Source: Aporhodopirellula rubra (GTDB taxonomy: Bacteria > Planctomycetota > Planctomycetia > Pirellulales > Pirellulaceae). Taken from it: a stretch of 64,000 nucleotides of DNA. Position numbers and translations under genes: made by a program. Positions within the stretch are counted from its first letter, which is position 1, and each line of letters begins with the position of its first letter. Location of the stretch: NCBI RefSeq assembly GCF_014192335.1, contig NZ_JACHXU010000002.1, positions 203,347 to 267,346 on the forward strand, given 5' to 3'. Shown in pieces: positions 17,830-27,477 of the stretch. The notes below the pieces were generated by a model that worked only from the letters and a program-made list of their open reading frames with translations, had not been told where the DNA came from and did no database searches.

Positions 17830-18458
17830 TGTTTGGATTGAACTTAGCCCGGATGGCGGCACAAGAACTGCCGGTGGCGTCAGCCACCGGCCCTGGTGAT
17901 GAACCATCACGCAGCACAGAGGGCGACACAATTTTGGTCTCCCGTGATGTGTCGCCCGCTGGGCTTGTCGTTTGGTGGCTCGCTATCCGGTGGTTAACAC
18001 CACCGGCAAAGAGTGTTTTGCCCTCCGGGCTGTTGCCGAATCTCTTGGCGAGTTTCGCCACGTTGCTGCTAATAGGTTGCACCAGTGATGCCACACCAAA
18101 AACGTCCCTCTTCGAAGACGACCACGCTATCGCGGCTCATTGGCCGGTCGACCTAAGCGACATTTCCATCAAGTTGAGACAACGACTCGGTGCCGAAATG
18201 ATCGATGACGAAACGATGCACGAGATCAAAGATTTGGTCAGTTGGACGGCGGAAATCGCCGCGGACACGAACCTGGCCGAAGCCGATTGGTTGCCGATTT
18301 ACCACGCCACCGAATCTCTCACGGCTAACTTGCAATCGGCCGGTGGAAGCCTGACCGATCAAAACCGCCAGCAACTGGAATCACTTTGCGATTTGGTTGA
18401 CGACGCGGCGAACAAGATCCCCGAACAACTGCCCTACTTGGCAAAGGGAAACTCATGA
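17826..18458 (+). CDS. Putative lipoprotein with repeat-derived N-terminal insertion
   Basis: 210 aa in the open frame starting in the ATGA overlap with moxR. The last 130 residues are acidic and helical. A lipoprotein signal (hydrophobic stretch then L-L-I-G-C) begins only around residue 67. The first 60 codons after the start coincide with a cluster of palindromic repeats (17871-18006) that appears to have inserted behind the original start while keeping the frame. Either the long form is made, or translation restarts downstream of the repeat. Function unknown; the operon position suggests a partner of the MoxR/DUF58 complex or of the permease that follows. Confidence 0.7.
   Translation: MMFGLNLARMAAQELPVASATGPGDEPSRSTEGDTILVSRDVSPAGLVVWWLAIRWLTPPAKSVLPSGLLPNLLASFATLLLIGCTSDATPKTSLFEDDHAIAAHWPVDLSDISIKLRQRLGAEMIDDETMHEIKDLVSWTAEIAADTNLAEADWLPIYHATESLTANLQSAGGSLTDQNRQQLESLCDLVDDAANKIPEQLPYLAKGNS
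17871..18006 (+). repeat. REP-like repeat cluster, family B, inside coding frame
   Basis: Three inverted repeats in 136 nt: ccggtggc/gccaccgg (17871-17890), gggcgacaca/tgtgtcgccc (17921-17930 with 17948-17957) and ccggtggt/accaccgg (17987-18006). All lie within the 5' part of the lipoprotein gene. Confidence 0.8.
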
Positions 18459-20068
18459 GTCAAACCGTTTCGATGATGCTGGCCGGCGGACTGATTCGCG
18501 TCCTGCAAGGTTTCGCGCAAGCCGCGCCGACGCTGTTGGTTGGTCTGCTGATCGCGTCGATCTTGCGATATTACCTCGGTGGCACCGGCACACGACGTTT
18601 GTTCGGCGGCGACGAATGGCGATCGCTTCCGCAGTCCTGGTTGGTCGGGATGCTGTTGCCGGTTTGTTCCATCGGCGTGCTGCCGATTCTGTTCGAAATG
18701 CGGCGAGCAAAAGTGAAACCCGGCGCGATGTCAGCGTTCGCACTGTCGGCTCCTTTATTCAACCCACTCTCGCTGCTTTATGGCCTGACGCTCAGCCGTC
18801 CGTTGGTAATCATCTTATTTGCACTCGGTTCACTGGTTGTCGTCACGGCATTGGGTTTGTTCTGGGATGCAGCGTGGCGTAGGCTTCCAGCCTGCGATGA
18901 AGAACACCAGGATGATCACAGGGTGGAAGCCTATGCCACGGCCGACCACCTGATTGGACTTCGACGCGTTTTCGCAACGATGGTTCATTTCGCGCGCGAG
19001 GCCACCGGCGTCACGATGCTGGTCGCTTTGGTCGCCTTGTCAGGACTTGCCCTTCTAGCCGCCGTGCTGCCATACGGTGCAATGCAGCATTCGGTTGAGC
19101 GAGATGATTGGTGGGCGCCTCTCAAAATGTTGTTTGTTGCCGTTCCGGTATACGCGACGCCGATGTTGGCGATGAGTCAAATGGGTATGATGTTCCAGCA
19201 TGCTAATTCACCGGGTGCGTCGTTCACGTTGTTGATCTTAGGCGCGGGCATGAACCTCGCTACGCCGCTGTGGTTCGGTCGTCATTACGGTTGGAAAGCC
19301 GCGTCGATGTGGTTGGCGTCTTTGTTGTTGATTGTTTTGGGTCTGTCTTACACGATCAACAAACCACTCGTTCCGCCCGGCGTCGAACCGGCCGGTCACA
19401 CGCACGCGTTCGACATCTACGCCAACCCGTTGTCTGCCTATCACACCATCAATCTGACAACGATCAGTGAAATGGTGACGAAGGACTTGGACGTCAGCGT
19501 TGTCGCTTCGTTGATCGCTCTCGTAATTGTCGCCGTGTTCGGGCTGCTGTTTCGAATACTGAAGATCGACGAAGCGTCCTTGATCGCCAGTGCGAAGGCG
19601 GGTTCGTTTGCTTCGTCGATGCAAACCGAAGACGCTGCTCCGCGACGAGGTCTTGATATCATCGTGCCGCCGGGCGTGATCGGAGCGACCATGTTGACCG
19701 GATTGGTCGCCTTGAGCGTCGTCGCATGCTACGCGTATTACCCCTCGCCCGACGAATGCCTCGACGAAATCGGAATGGCTCGCGCCGAGTGTTTGTCAGC
19801 AGCCAACAGTGGCCAGGTCGATCACGCGTTGTTTTGGTTGCCGGTATGGGAAGATTGGAGTCGTCGATTGGAAGTCGGCACCTTCATCCGGGCCGGCGAG
19901 GTTCGGCCCTACCAACGGATGCAGGGATATTTGATCCGCAAAAAGCTGGAATTGCTCGAACACGAACTCGAGCACGACCCGTTCGAAACCGACGAGACCA
20001 AGCGGGTTGTATCGGATATTCTGGGTACCAATTCCCGCTGGGTTCGCTCGTTTCGGCCCGCCGGGTAA
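18455..20068 (+). CDS. Predicted permease (ArsP/DUF318-like)
   Basis: 537 aa with many membrane helices. The N-terminal part carries the conserved block L-P-V-C-S-I-G-V-L-P followed by F-A-L-S-A-P-L-F-N-P-L-S of the predicted permease family PF03773, whose best-studied members (ArsP) export organoarsenicals. Substrate here unknown. The start overlaps the lipoprotein gene by ATGA-type coupling. A 66-nt palindromic element (18874-18939, exactly 22 codons) lies between transmembrane segments and adds a hydrophilic loop without breaking the frame. The C-terminal 130 residues form a soluble, acidic tail. Confidence 0.85.
   Translation: MSQTVSMMLAGGLIRVLQGFAQAAPTLLVGLLIASILRYYLGGTGTRRLFGGDEWRSLPQSWLVGMLLPVCSIGVLPILFEMRRAKVKPGAMSAFALSAPLFNPLSLLYGLTLSRPLVIILFALGSLVVVTALGLFWDAAWRRLPACDEEHQDDHRVEAYATADHLIGLRRVFATMVHFAREATGVTMLVALVALSGLALLAAVLPYGAMQHSVERDDWWAPLKMLFVAVPVYATPMLAMSQMGMMFQHANSPGASFTLLILGAGMNLATPLWFGRHYGWKAASMWLASLLLIVLGLSYTINKPLVPPGVEPAGHTHAFDIYANPLSAYHTINLTTISEMVTKDLDVSVVASLIALVIVAVFGLLFRILKIDEASLIASAKAGSFASSMQTEDAAPRRGLDIIVPPGVIGATMLTGLVALSVVACYAYYPSPDECLDEIGMARAECLSAANSGQVDHALFWLPVWEDWSRRLEVGTFIRAGEVRPYQRMQGYLIRKKLELLEHELEHDPFETDETKRVVSDILGTNSRWVRSFRPAG
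18874..18939 (+). repeat. REP-like palindrome, family A, in-frame within permease gene
   Basis: gtggcgtaggcttcca pairs with tggaagcctatgccac with one G-T wobble; total length is 66 nt, a multiple of three. It is related to the intergenic element at 13332-13390. Confidence 0.85.
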
Positions 20069-20144
20069 CCGAGGCCAAATTCGATGATTACAATGTGAGT
20101 CGGTCGGACCGGATTGAAATGCCCTTTAACGGATCATCCGATTC

Positions 20145-21170
20145 ATGTTGGTTGGTAAAAAAGACTCCTTACGCGGCTTTACGCTGATCGAATTGCTAGT
20201 GGTCATTGGGATCATTGGCGTTCTGATCGCGATGTTGCTTCCTGCCGTTCAGTCAGCTCGCGAAGCGGCCCGTAGTACGGATTGTAAGAATCGCATCCGC
20301 CAACTTGCCCTGGCAACGCATCTGCACCACGACGCCGTCGGCTACTTCCCACCGGCTCGCTACGAATCACGTCCTGACGCCGATCCGGCCGATCAGTGCG
20401 GGTTAGAGACCCCGACGTGGCTCGCTCGCGTGATGCCGTACATCGAACAAGCCTCCCTCGGCGAACAATGGGATTTCTCAACGCCCTGGCACCAGCACCC
20501 TGAGAACGTGCGCACCGTCGTTCCCAATATTTTTCTCTGCCCGTCTCGACGATCCGGCACACGCCCGATCGGCACACGCAACCTGCGAACCACGGTGACG
20601 GGCGGTGGTGGACGTTTGCCATGCGGTTGCCCGATCCCACCGCGTCCGGTTGACGTCACGCTCGACGTCCAGGGAGCACTCAGTGATTACGCGGGCAACC
20701 ACGGTGACCTGACGCCCGGTGCGACGGGAGCTCCGACGGACTTCTATTACGGAGGCAACGGTACCGGAGTCATCATCAGTGTGCGGCCCAATTGCAAAGA
20801 CGGCAAAGCGATCGCTCCATCCGATCGAGTTCGCATGACGTCGGTCAGCGATGGAACATCCAACACATTCCTGTTCGGCGAAAAGTTTGTCTCGCTGAAT
20901 GGACTCGCTCAATTCCCAGAAGACTCACCGGCCTATGACGGCGATCACCTCCCTGCATCATCTCGTTTGGCCGGACCAGGCTTACGGCTGGCCAACGGTC
21001 CCAGTGATGTTTTAGCCGACATGTTTTCATTCGGCAGTTGGCATCCCGCAGGTGTTCACTTCGCGTTAGTCGACGGCAGCGTTCGATTATTCTCGCCTGA
21101 TACTGACACCAAACTACTCGGTTCACTGGCCAACCGCCGTGACGCCCGCGTTGTGGAACTGGAACGTTGA
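20145..21170 (+). CDS. DUF1559 protein with type IV pilin-like N-terminus
   Basis: 341 aa. The N-terminus carries the prepilin cleavage motif G-F-T-L-I-E-L-L-V-V-I followed by a hydrophobic helix, then the DUF1559 (SBP_bac_10) domain with S-A-R-E-A-A-R, Y-F-P-P-A and the late V-D-G-S-V-R motif. This family is strongly expanded in Planctomycetes and thought to form pseudopilin-like surface or periplasmic structures. It is coupled to the following small lipoprotein gene by a TTGA overlap. Confidence 0.95.
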   Translation: MLVGKKDSLRGFTLIELLVVIGIIGVLIAMLLPAVQSAREAARSTDCKNRIRQLALATHLHHDAVGYFPPARYESRPDADPADQCGLETPTWLARVMPYIEQASLGEQWDFSTPWHQHPENVRTVVPNIFLCPSRRSGTRPIGTRNLRTTVTGGGGRLPCGCPIPPRPVDVTLDVQGALSDYAGNHGDLTPGATGAPTDFYYGGNGTGVIISVRPNCKDGKAIAPSDRVRMTSVSDGTSNTFLFGEKFVSLNGLAQFPEDSPAYDGDHLPASSRLAGPGLRLANGPSDVLADMFSFGSWHPAGVHFALVDGSVRLFSPDTDTKLLGSLANRRDARVVELER

Positions 21171-21604
21171 ATTACCCGCGTGTTGGAGCCGTCCGCTTAG
21201 TACATCTCTCGCTCATCGGTTTGCTGTTGGTCGGTTGCGGCGGGCCGAGCGGTTCCTACCAGGGCGTCGTTCGATTCGATGATGGCAGTCCCGTTCAATC
21301 CGGCAGCATCGAACTTCGATCGCTCGCCACCGGAAGCCGCTACGCCAGCCGCATTGCCTCCGATGGTAGCTTCTCACTAGCTGGTCAAGACGGCGAACTT
21401 CGCTGTCCTCCCGGAAACTATGAAGCCGTCGTCGTCCAAATTGTCTTGACCGAAGACCTCGCAGCCGGAGCTCACCAGCACGGCCAAACCGTCCCACGAC
21501 GCTACGCCGACTACTACACCAGCGACTTGCGAGTGACCAACGATTCCGACCCCGCCTCTCGGATACTGATCACACTCAAATCATCCGACCAATCGTCGGA
21601 TTGA
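21167..21604 (+). CDS. Small lipoprotein downstream of DUF1559 gene
   Basis: 145 aa from a TTG start overlapping the DUF1559 stop. A hydrophobic leader ends in L-L-V-G-C-G, a clear lipobox. The mature part resembles a carboxypeptidase-regulatory-like beta-sandwich (G-x-V-x-F-D-D-G-S-P-V followed by D-G-S-F-S-L). Such small lipoproteins regularly follow DUF1559 genes in planctomycetes. Function unknown, probably periplasmic or surface. Confidence 0.82.
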   Translation: MNYPRVGAVRLVHLSLIGLLLVGCGGPSGSYQGVVRFDDGSPVQSGSIELRSLATGSRYASRIASDGSFSLAGQDGELRCPPGNYEAVVVQIVLTEDLAAGAHQHGQTVPRRYADYYTSDLRVTNDSDPASRILITLKSSDQSSD

Positions 21605-21654
21605 GCAAACCGAACCAATCAGTTGCGAGCATCATCGAATGCTGTCTCGCGCAT

Positions 21655-21776
21655 CTGGTTCCCAGGCTCCGCCTGGGAACACACTGCAAAAGAGGCTCCC
21701 GCCTCCTCCCCCACAACCTAAAAACAGGCAGGAGCCTGCAGAGCATGGCGTCCCCAGGCAGGAGCCAGGGAACGAG
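21655..21776 (+). repeat. Dispersed palindromic repeat, family C
   Basis: A hairpin gttcccaggc/gcctgggaac at the left end is followed by imperfect aggctcc and aggcaggagcc blocks. The right end (ccaggcaggagccagggaacgag) is complementary to the left end. Repeats of this general kind are common in planctomycete intergenic DNA. Confidence 0.7.
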
Positions 21777-21810
21777 CGGCGGAAGAATCCCAGCAGACAC
21801 TCGAAGATAG

Positions 21811-22149
21811 ATGAAGAATCCTAAGCTAACACCACAAATTCCGATCTTCCCGCTGTGCATTGCGGTGAGCTTGCTCGTCGGGCAGGAAGAACTCGACCGA
21901 ATCCTGCCCGCTCTCGCAGTCATGATTGCAGGTATGCCAGCCTTTCTCCCAGCGGCATTGCTCAGTCAAGTATTCGGACAACATTTCCAAGAGTCACAAT
22001 GGCTGGCGTTTTTACTGACCGCCGTCGAACTCGTAATCGGCATCTGGATAATTCGCCTGGGTCCGAAACGAACGATCACCTACTTCCTGCTCGTCATGCA
22101 GATCTCCGCGGTGGGCTCGCTCGGCTCCTACATGATGTGCATCGCTTAA
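21811..22149 (+). CDS. Small hydrophobic membrane protein
   Basis: 112 aa with about three membrane helices (residues 12-24, 30-52 and 60-110 region). No family recognised. It stands alone between a repeat and the sigma factor gene, with no strong ribosome-binding site. Base composition matches the surroundings. Confidence 0.5.
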   Translation: MKNPKLTPQIPIFPLCIAVSLLVGQEELDRILPALAVMIAGMPAFLPAALLSQVFGQHFQESQWLAFLLTAVELVIGIWIIRLGPKRTITYFLLVMQISAVGSLGSYMMCIA

Positions 22150-22331
22150 TGGCTCAGCAATAGAAGCCGACGTTGAGCTATTTGCCTAGCGAACCTAGGC
22201 ATCCATTCCCCACATGGTGTCGTGTGTATCAAGGAGTGTTCGTTCGAGGTATTATTTCCTATGTGCGGAAAAATCTTTTGACTTCACGTTTCTGAGTCAA
22301 ACCATAAACATACAATTGGAGTCCCAAGAGA

Positions 22332-22901
22332 GTGTCCGAAGTTACGCAGGTTCTAAAGCAGATTAAGCAAGGAGACGTTGCCGCTGCGGCTGATCTGTTG
22401 CCACTGGTTTATGCTGAGTTGCGCCGACTGGCAGGTCACAGGATGAAGAGTGAAGCGGCGGGGCAAACATTGCAACCCACGGCACTTGTGCACGAAGCCT
22501 ATGTCCGTCTTGTGGGAACTGAAGATGTACCGCAATGGGACAGTCGTGGCCATTTTTTTGCAGCAGCGGCTGAAGCGATGCGGCGGATTCTAATTGAGAA
22601 CGCGAGGAGTCGTCAGAGCCTCAAGCGTGGCGGGGATTTCCAGAGGTTTGAAGTAACCGAAGAGGATGCCATTCTTGACTCTGGTGATGTCGACGGGCTA
22701 CTAGATTTGGATGCAGCTTTGACAAAACTAGCTGAATGCGAACCGGAAATGGCCAAACTGGTCGAACTGAGATACTTCACCGGATTGTCGGTCGATGAGT
22801 CCGCAAAGGCACTTGGGATTTCTCCACGAACGGTCAAACGAAACTGGGCATTTGCTCGGGCATGGTTGGGGCGTGAACTCAACCCCGACGAAGAAGCTTG
22901 A
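22332..22901 (+). CDS. ECF-type sigma factor
   Basis: 189 aa from a GTG start. It matches the planctomycete ECF-like subgroup (PF07638 type): Y-A-E-L-R-R-L-A near residue 30, L-Q-P-T-A-L-V-H-E-A-Y-V-R-L near 50, G-H-F-F-A-A-A-A-E-A-M-R-R-I-L near 78, and a C-terminal helix-turn-helix with S-V-D-E-S-A-K-A-L-G-I-S-P-R-T-V. It is followed on the same strand by a large Ser/Thr kinase gene, the usual arrangement. Confidence 0.95.
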   Translation: MSEVTQVLKQIKQGDVAAAADLLPLVYAELRRLAGHRMKSEAAGQTLQPTALVHEAYVRLVGTEDVPQWDSRGHFFAAAAEAMRRILIENARSRQSLKRGGDFQRFEVTEEDAILDSGDVDGLLDLDAALTKLAECEPEMAKLVELRYFTGLSVDESAKALGISPRTVKRNWAFARAWLGRELNPDEEA

Positions 22902-23028
22902 TTTGAATGGCCCCGAACGTATCTGAATTTCGCATTACGTTACGTGGGACCAGAATGTGCGGCCCCGTGAATAGAGTTGATTTTCTATCAGATGGCCTCA
23001 CAGATTTCATCAAAAGTTGTCCGACATA

Positions 23029-25311
23029 ATGACTGTAGCATCAGAAAAGTCGATCTTTTTCCATGCACTTGATATTGAATCGTCCGATGAGCGGGCGGCG
23101 TATGTTCAGCAAGCGTGTGCGGGAAACGAAGAACTGCTGACTGCCGTTTGTGCGTTGCTTCGCGAGAACGAACGGGACGTGAACCCTGTCGATCGACCAT
23201 TGATGGCGGCATTCCTTCCGCCAGTGATCTCGGTAGGCGACGACGAGGACACCGACTCACGATTTACTCCGGGCACGATGGTCGGTCCGTATAGGCTGAT
23301 GGAGCGCATTGGCGTGGGCGGCTTTGGGTGGGTTTTTGTTGCCGAGCAGCAATCACCCGTACGACGCCGTGTCGCGCTGAAGATCATCAAACCAGGGATG
23401 GAATCCCGTGAGGTCGTTGCTCGCTTCGAGGCTGAGCGACAGGCAATTGCCTTGATGGATCATCCCAACATCGCTCGCGTTTTCGACGCAAGCGTGACGG
23501 TGACAGCTCAACCTTATTTTGTGATGGAACTGGTCCGAGGTGTTCCGCTAACTGATTTTTGCGACAACCATCAACTTGATATGTCCGAGCGACTCGAACT
23601 GTTCATGACAATCTGCCATGCCGTGCAACATGCGCATCAGAAGGGAATCATTCACCGCGATTTGAAACCATCGAATGTCCTCGTGACGCTACAGGATGGT
23701 AAACCGCTAGCCAAGGTCATCGACTTCGGTGTTGCCAAGGCAATCGGCCAGAGCCTGACGATCAAGACGATTTACACGCGGTTCACTTCGATGGTTGGCA
23801 CTCCGGCGTACATGAGCCCCGAACAGGCAGCGATGAGCACCGGCGACGTTGATACGCGAAGTGACATCTATTCACTGGGAGTGTTGCTTTACGAAGTGCT
23901 AACCGGGTCGACGCCCTTTGCTCCCGACCGTCTTCAAAGCGCGGGCTTTGATGAATTGCGTCGGATCATTCGCGAAGAAGTCCCTCCACACCCGAGTACT
24001 CGCCTAAGTACGCTGAACAATGAATTGGCAAGCACTGTTGCCGTCAATCGTCGCTTGGCTCCGGAAACGCTTTCGTCCGCTATGCGGCGCGATCTTGACT
24101 GGATTGTGATGAAGGCGTTGGACAAAGACCGAAACCGGCGTTATTCCACTGCGGGTGCGATGGCTGAGGACGTGTCGCGATTCCTTATGGACCAGCCCGT
24201 CGAGGCTCGTCCTCCATCGGCTTGGTATCGATTCACAAAGTTTGCACGGCGAAACAAAGTTGCCATTTCGACGGTATCGCTTGTCGCCATCGCGTTGATC
24301 CTTGGAACTGCTGCGAGTGTTTGGCAAGCTCGTGAGGCGATAAAAGAACGCGACGAGAAAGAAATCGCTTTAGGAGAAGCACGTGCCGCCGAACATGCCG
24401 CGAATGAATCGCGTGCTGAACTGGAGAAGTTCAATGACCGGCTCAATTCGACGACTGTCTTGCTGGCATCGGGACGAGCGAATACCGACGCCCAGCGATG
24501 GCCTGCCGCGTACGAAGCTTACACAGAGGCAACGAATGTGCTGCCGAAATACTTCCTCGTCTGGCTGGAGCGTGGTGGGTTGAACGCGAAGCTGGGGCGT
24601 TGGGATGCCGCTGCAGCTGATTTTGTAAAAGCGGTCCAAATCGGTTTCCCGATCGAACAGGCCGAACTGTCCGGCGTTCCACAACTCTTGTTCTATGCGG
24701 GAGAATCGGCTGCTTATAAGACATTGAGTGAAGAACTTAAGACCTCTGATAAGAACGATCCGATGGCCGTCGCGGCGAGAGGGCAACTGGCAGGCGAGCT
24801 TTCGCCAACCGACGCCGCTAGGTTGGCCGATCGCGTCGAACTGATGCTCGCTGCGATGGACGATGCCGACAATCCAGAGGCAGCTCACGCCCCCAAAACG
24901 AAACACCACCGTTACGCCAAGATGTTCTACGGCGTGAACCTCTACGTTGCTGGTTGGGCACACGTGAAAGCCGGAAACAATGAGCGTGCACTTCAGAGGT
25001 TGAAAGAGTCGAACGAGGCGAATTGGTTCGGGCGCGGGATCGCTTATCCGCTCCTTGCGATCGCCCACCATCAAAGGGGAAATGCGGAAGATGCTGTAAG
25101 TTCCTTCGAGCAATCGCAGGCGTTCTTTGACCATTTGCTTGACGAAAGCGTCGAGCAGTCCAAGGGCTCACCGTCGATTCCGTGGATCGACTGGGTCGAG
25201 TTTCTGATCAACCATCGCGAGGCGAGCATCGTCGTCAAAGGATTTACGCCTGCAATCGACCCTCGATTTCGCCAAATGCAGAGTTTCGCGGAATCAACAA
25301 TCGCAGATTGA
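23029..25311 (+). CDS. Ser/Thr protein kinase with membrane segment and C-terminal TPR-like region
   Basis: 760 aa from the ATG at 23029; an in-frame TTG at 23017 adds four residues. The kinase domain (residues 88-370) has the glycine loop G-V-G-G-F-G, Lys118, H-R-D-L-K-P-S-N at 209-216 and D-F-G at 232-234, so it should be active. One membrane helix lies at about 412-435, a short coiled region follows, then repeated helical pairs resembling TPRs. It probably pairs with the preceding ECF sigma factor in signal transduction; the sensed signal is unknown. Confidence 0.93.
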   Translation: MTVASEKSIFFHALDIESSDERAAYVQQACAGNEELLTAVCALLRENERDVNPVDRPLMAAFLPPVISVGDDEDTDSRFTPGTMVGPYRLMERIGVGGFGWVFVAEQQSPVRRRVALKIIKPGMESREVVARFEAERQAIALMDHPNIARVFDASVTVTAQPYFVMELVRGVPLTDFCDNHQLDMSERLELFMTICHAVQHAHQKGIIHRDLKPSNVLVTLQDGKPLAKVIDFGVAKAIGQSLTIKTIYTRFTSMVGTPAYMSPEQAAMSTGDVDTRSDIYSLGVLLYEVLTGSTPFAPDRLQSAGFDELRRIIREEVPPHPSTRLSTLNNELASTVAVNRRLAPETLSSAMRRDLDWIVMKALDKDRNRRYSTAGAMAEDVSRFLMDQPVEARPPSAWYRFTKFARRNKVAISTVSLVAIALILGTAASVWQAREAIKERDEKEIALGEARAAEHAANESRAELEKFNDRLNSTTVLLASGRANTDAQRWPAAYEAYTEATNVLPKYFLVWLERGGLNAKLGRWDAAAADFVKAVQIGFPIEQAELSGVPQLLFYAGESAAYKTLSEELKTSDKNDPMAVAARGQLAGELSPTDAARLADRVELMLAAMDDADNPEAAHAPKTKHHRYAKMFYGVNLYVAGWAHVKAGNNERALQRLKESNEANWFGRGIAYPLLAIAHHQRGNAEDAVSSFEQSQAFFDHLLDESVEQSKGSPSIPWIDWVEFLINHREASIVVKGFTPAIDPRFRQMQSFAESTIAD

Positions 25312-25515
25312 CAGTATTTCTCGGGCCCGAATCGTATCTGCCGGCTCGCAAATTCTCTCCGCAGACGACTATGGCCCCGGTTACGAGCAGATTTCGCATT
25401 ACCGAATAGTGCCTGATCATCGACGAAGCAGCGATTTTTATGAATCGTTGATTCACTCGAAATGCTCTTGGCAGACCGAATTCGCCAGCCATACCTGAAT
25501 CTCTCATCAACGAAA

Positions 25516-27423
25516 ATGATTTCGATGTCAAAACTCTCCATGTGCTCATTGTTTCTTCTGATTTTCAGTTCATCGCTGTTTGCCGAAGATTGGCCTCAGT
25601 GGCAGGGTCCAGACCGAAACGCAGTCTCGAAAGACAGAGGATTGCTGCAGCAATGGCCCGAAGGCGGGCCGCCGCTGGCATGGCGAGTCGATGGTCTGGG
25701 CGGCGGAGACAGTGCGCCGGCCGTTGCGGGCGGAAGACTTTTCGGAATGAGCAATCGGGATGGCAAAGAAATCGTCTGGGCACGCTCCGAAAAAGATGGC
25801 AAGGAAATATGGGCTTCGCCCCTGGGTGACGCTATTGACCAACGCGTGCCGCAGTCGAAAGAAGGTCCGGGGTGCACTCCGTCAGTTGACGGCAATCGCG
25901 TGTACGCGATCGGCATGAGCGGAAGAGTGGCCTGCCTCAACACAGAGGACGGGAAAATCGCCTGGCAGAAAAGCCTGATCGATGATTTCGGTGGCGTTGC
26001 CCCGATGTGGAACTTCCGCGAATCACCACTGGTTGATGACGACAAAGTCATCTGCACACCGGGCGCTTCCGACGCGATGCTCGTCGCACTGAACAAGTTG
26101 ACAGGCGAAACGATTTGGAAAACCAACATATCGGCGGATTCCACCGAGACAACCAGCGGCCGAGGAAGTCGTTCGGAAAACGCACCTCGTAGCGAACCAC
26201 CGCCACGCGAATCGAATGATAACTCCGCGCCAACAATCACCGGCACTAGGAATCCGGAGTTGTTCGTCAGCGAACACTGGGGAATGACTGGTTTCTCTAA
26301 GAAGGTTCCCAACGGACAGTATCTCGCCAAGCTCTACTTCGCCGAAACGTACACCGGAGTTACAGATGAAGGGCAACGAGTCTTTAGCTTCAACGTTGAA
26401 GGTAAAGAGTTCAAAGACTTTGACATTTGGAAAAAGGCCGGCGGTCCACGAAAAGCTTATGTTGAATCCGTCCCGGTGGAAGTAACCGATGGAGAGTTGA
26501 GCATTGCCTTTACCGCGCAAGTACAAAGCACAGCCATCAAAGCGATTGAAATCATCCCACAGGGCGATGACTCGAAAACCACCGACACCATCCGAGTCAA
26601 AGCCGGCGAATCAACTCCCTTCAAAGATTCCAATGGGAATACTTGGCTTGCAGATCAAGGATTCACTGGTGGATCGACAAGTCCGGGATCCTTCAATACC
26701 GGAGGCACAAGTCTTGGCAGAGCGGGAGGCCGTGGTGGTTTCGGCGGACGTGGTGGCTTCGGCGGACGTGGCGGTGCTCGAGCGGGAGCCGCATACGCTT
26801 CAGTGATCGCCATCGATTTTGAGGGTCAGCGACAATACGTTCAACTCACCGCGACTTCGCTTGTCGGTGTTTCGGCCAGCCATGGCGAAGTGCTTTGGCA
26901 ATATAACGCACCAGCAAACGCGATGGGAATCAACTGTTCCACTCCCATCTTTCAAGATGGGCTATTGTTTGCAGCCTCGGCCTACGGGGCTGGTGGAGGT
27001 GCCGTGAAGTTGGTGAAAGGCGACGGTGGAAATATCACGGCGGAAGAAGTCTACTTCACGCCCAGAATGCAAAACCACCATGGCGGAATGATCGTGGTGG
27101 ATGGATGTCTCTACGGAGCCAATGGGGGAAACGGCGGCGGGATCATGACCTGCCTGGACTTCCAGACCGGCGACACGCTGTGGCGAGATCGTAACGGGCC
27201 AAAAGGATCACTACTGCTAGCGGACGGACGACTCTACCTGCGTGGCGAAGACGACGGCGAGATGCTGCTGATACAACCATCGCGAGAAGGACTGCTTGAA
27301 CGTGGCCGTTTTGAGCAACCGGATCGCAGCAGTGCTAAAGCGTGGGCGCATCCGATCGTTGCCAACGGGATGCTCTACATACGCGACCAAGAATTGCTGC
27401 TCTGTTACAATGTAAGCGAGTGA
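25516..27423 (+). CDS. Secreted PQQ-type beta-propeller protein with inserted malectin-like domain
   Basis: 635 aa from the ATG at 25516, beginning a signal peptide ending near [13 protein letters not shown] and repeated outer-strand motifs (for example G-E-T-I-W-K, G-D-T-L-W-R) mark a PQQ-like propeller. The block from about residue 220 to 335 is not propeller: it reads like a malectin or carbohydrate-binding domain ([11 protein letters not shown], then R-V-F-S-F-N-V-E-G). A Gly/Arg-rich repeat of G-G-R-G-G-F type follows near residue 410 before the propeller resumes. Probably an exported carbohydrate-binding scaffold; PQQ binding or dehydrogenase activity is not shown. Confidence 0.85.
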   Translation: MISMSKLSMCSLFLLIFSSSLFAEDWPQWQGPDRNAVSKDRGLLQQWPEGGPPLAWRVDGLGGGDSAPAVAGGRLFGMSNRDGKEIVWARSEKDGKEIWASPLGDAIDQRVPQSKEGPGCTPSVDGNRVYAIGMSGRVACLNTEDGKIAWQKSLIDDFGGVAPMWNFRESPLVDDDKVICTPGASDAMLVALNKLTGETIWKTNISADSTETTSGRGSRSENAPRSEPPPRESNDNSAPTITGTRNPELFVSEHWGMTGFSKKVPNGQYLAKLYFAETYTGVTDEGQRVFSFNVEGKEFKDFDIWKKAGGPRKAYVESVPVEVTDGELSIAFTAQVQSTAIKAIEIIPQGDDSKTTDTIRVKAGESTPFKDSNGNTWLADQGFTGGSTSPGSFNTGGTSLGRAGGRGGFGGRGGFGGRGGARAGAAYASVIAIDFEGQRQYVQLTATSLVGVSASHGEVLWQYNAPANAMGINCSTPIFQDGLLFAASAYGAGGGAVKLVKGDGGNITAEEVYFTPRMQNHHGGMIVVDGCLYGANGGNGGGIMTCLDFQTGDTLWRDRNGPKGSLLLADGRLYLRGEDDGEMLLIQPSREGLLERGRFEQPDRSSAKAWAHPIVANGMLYIRDQELLLCYNVSE

Positions 27424-27477
27424 ACGCATCCGTTTCTCGGGTAACGCGGCGAACCCCATCACCTGCACCGTCGTGCC

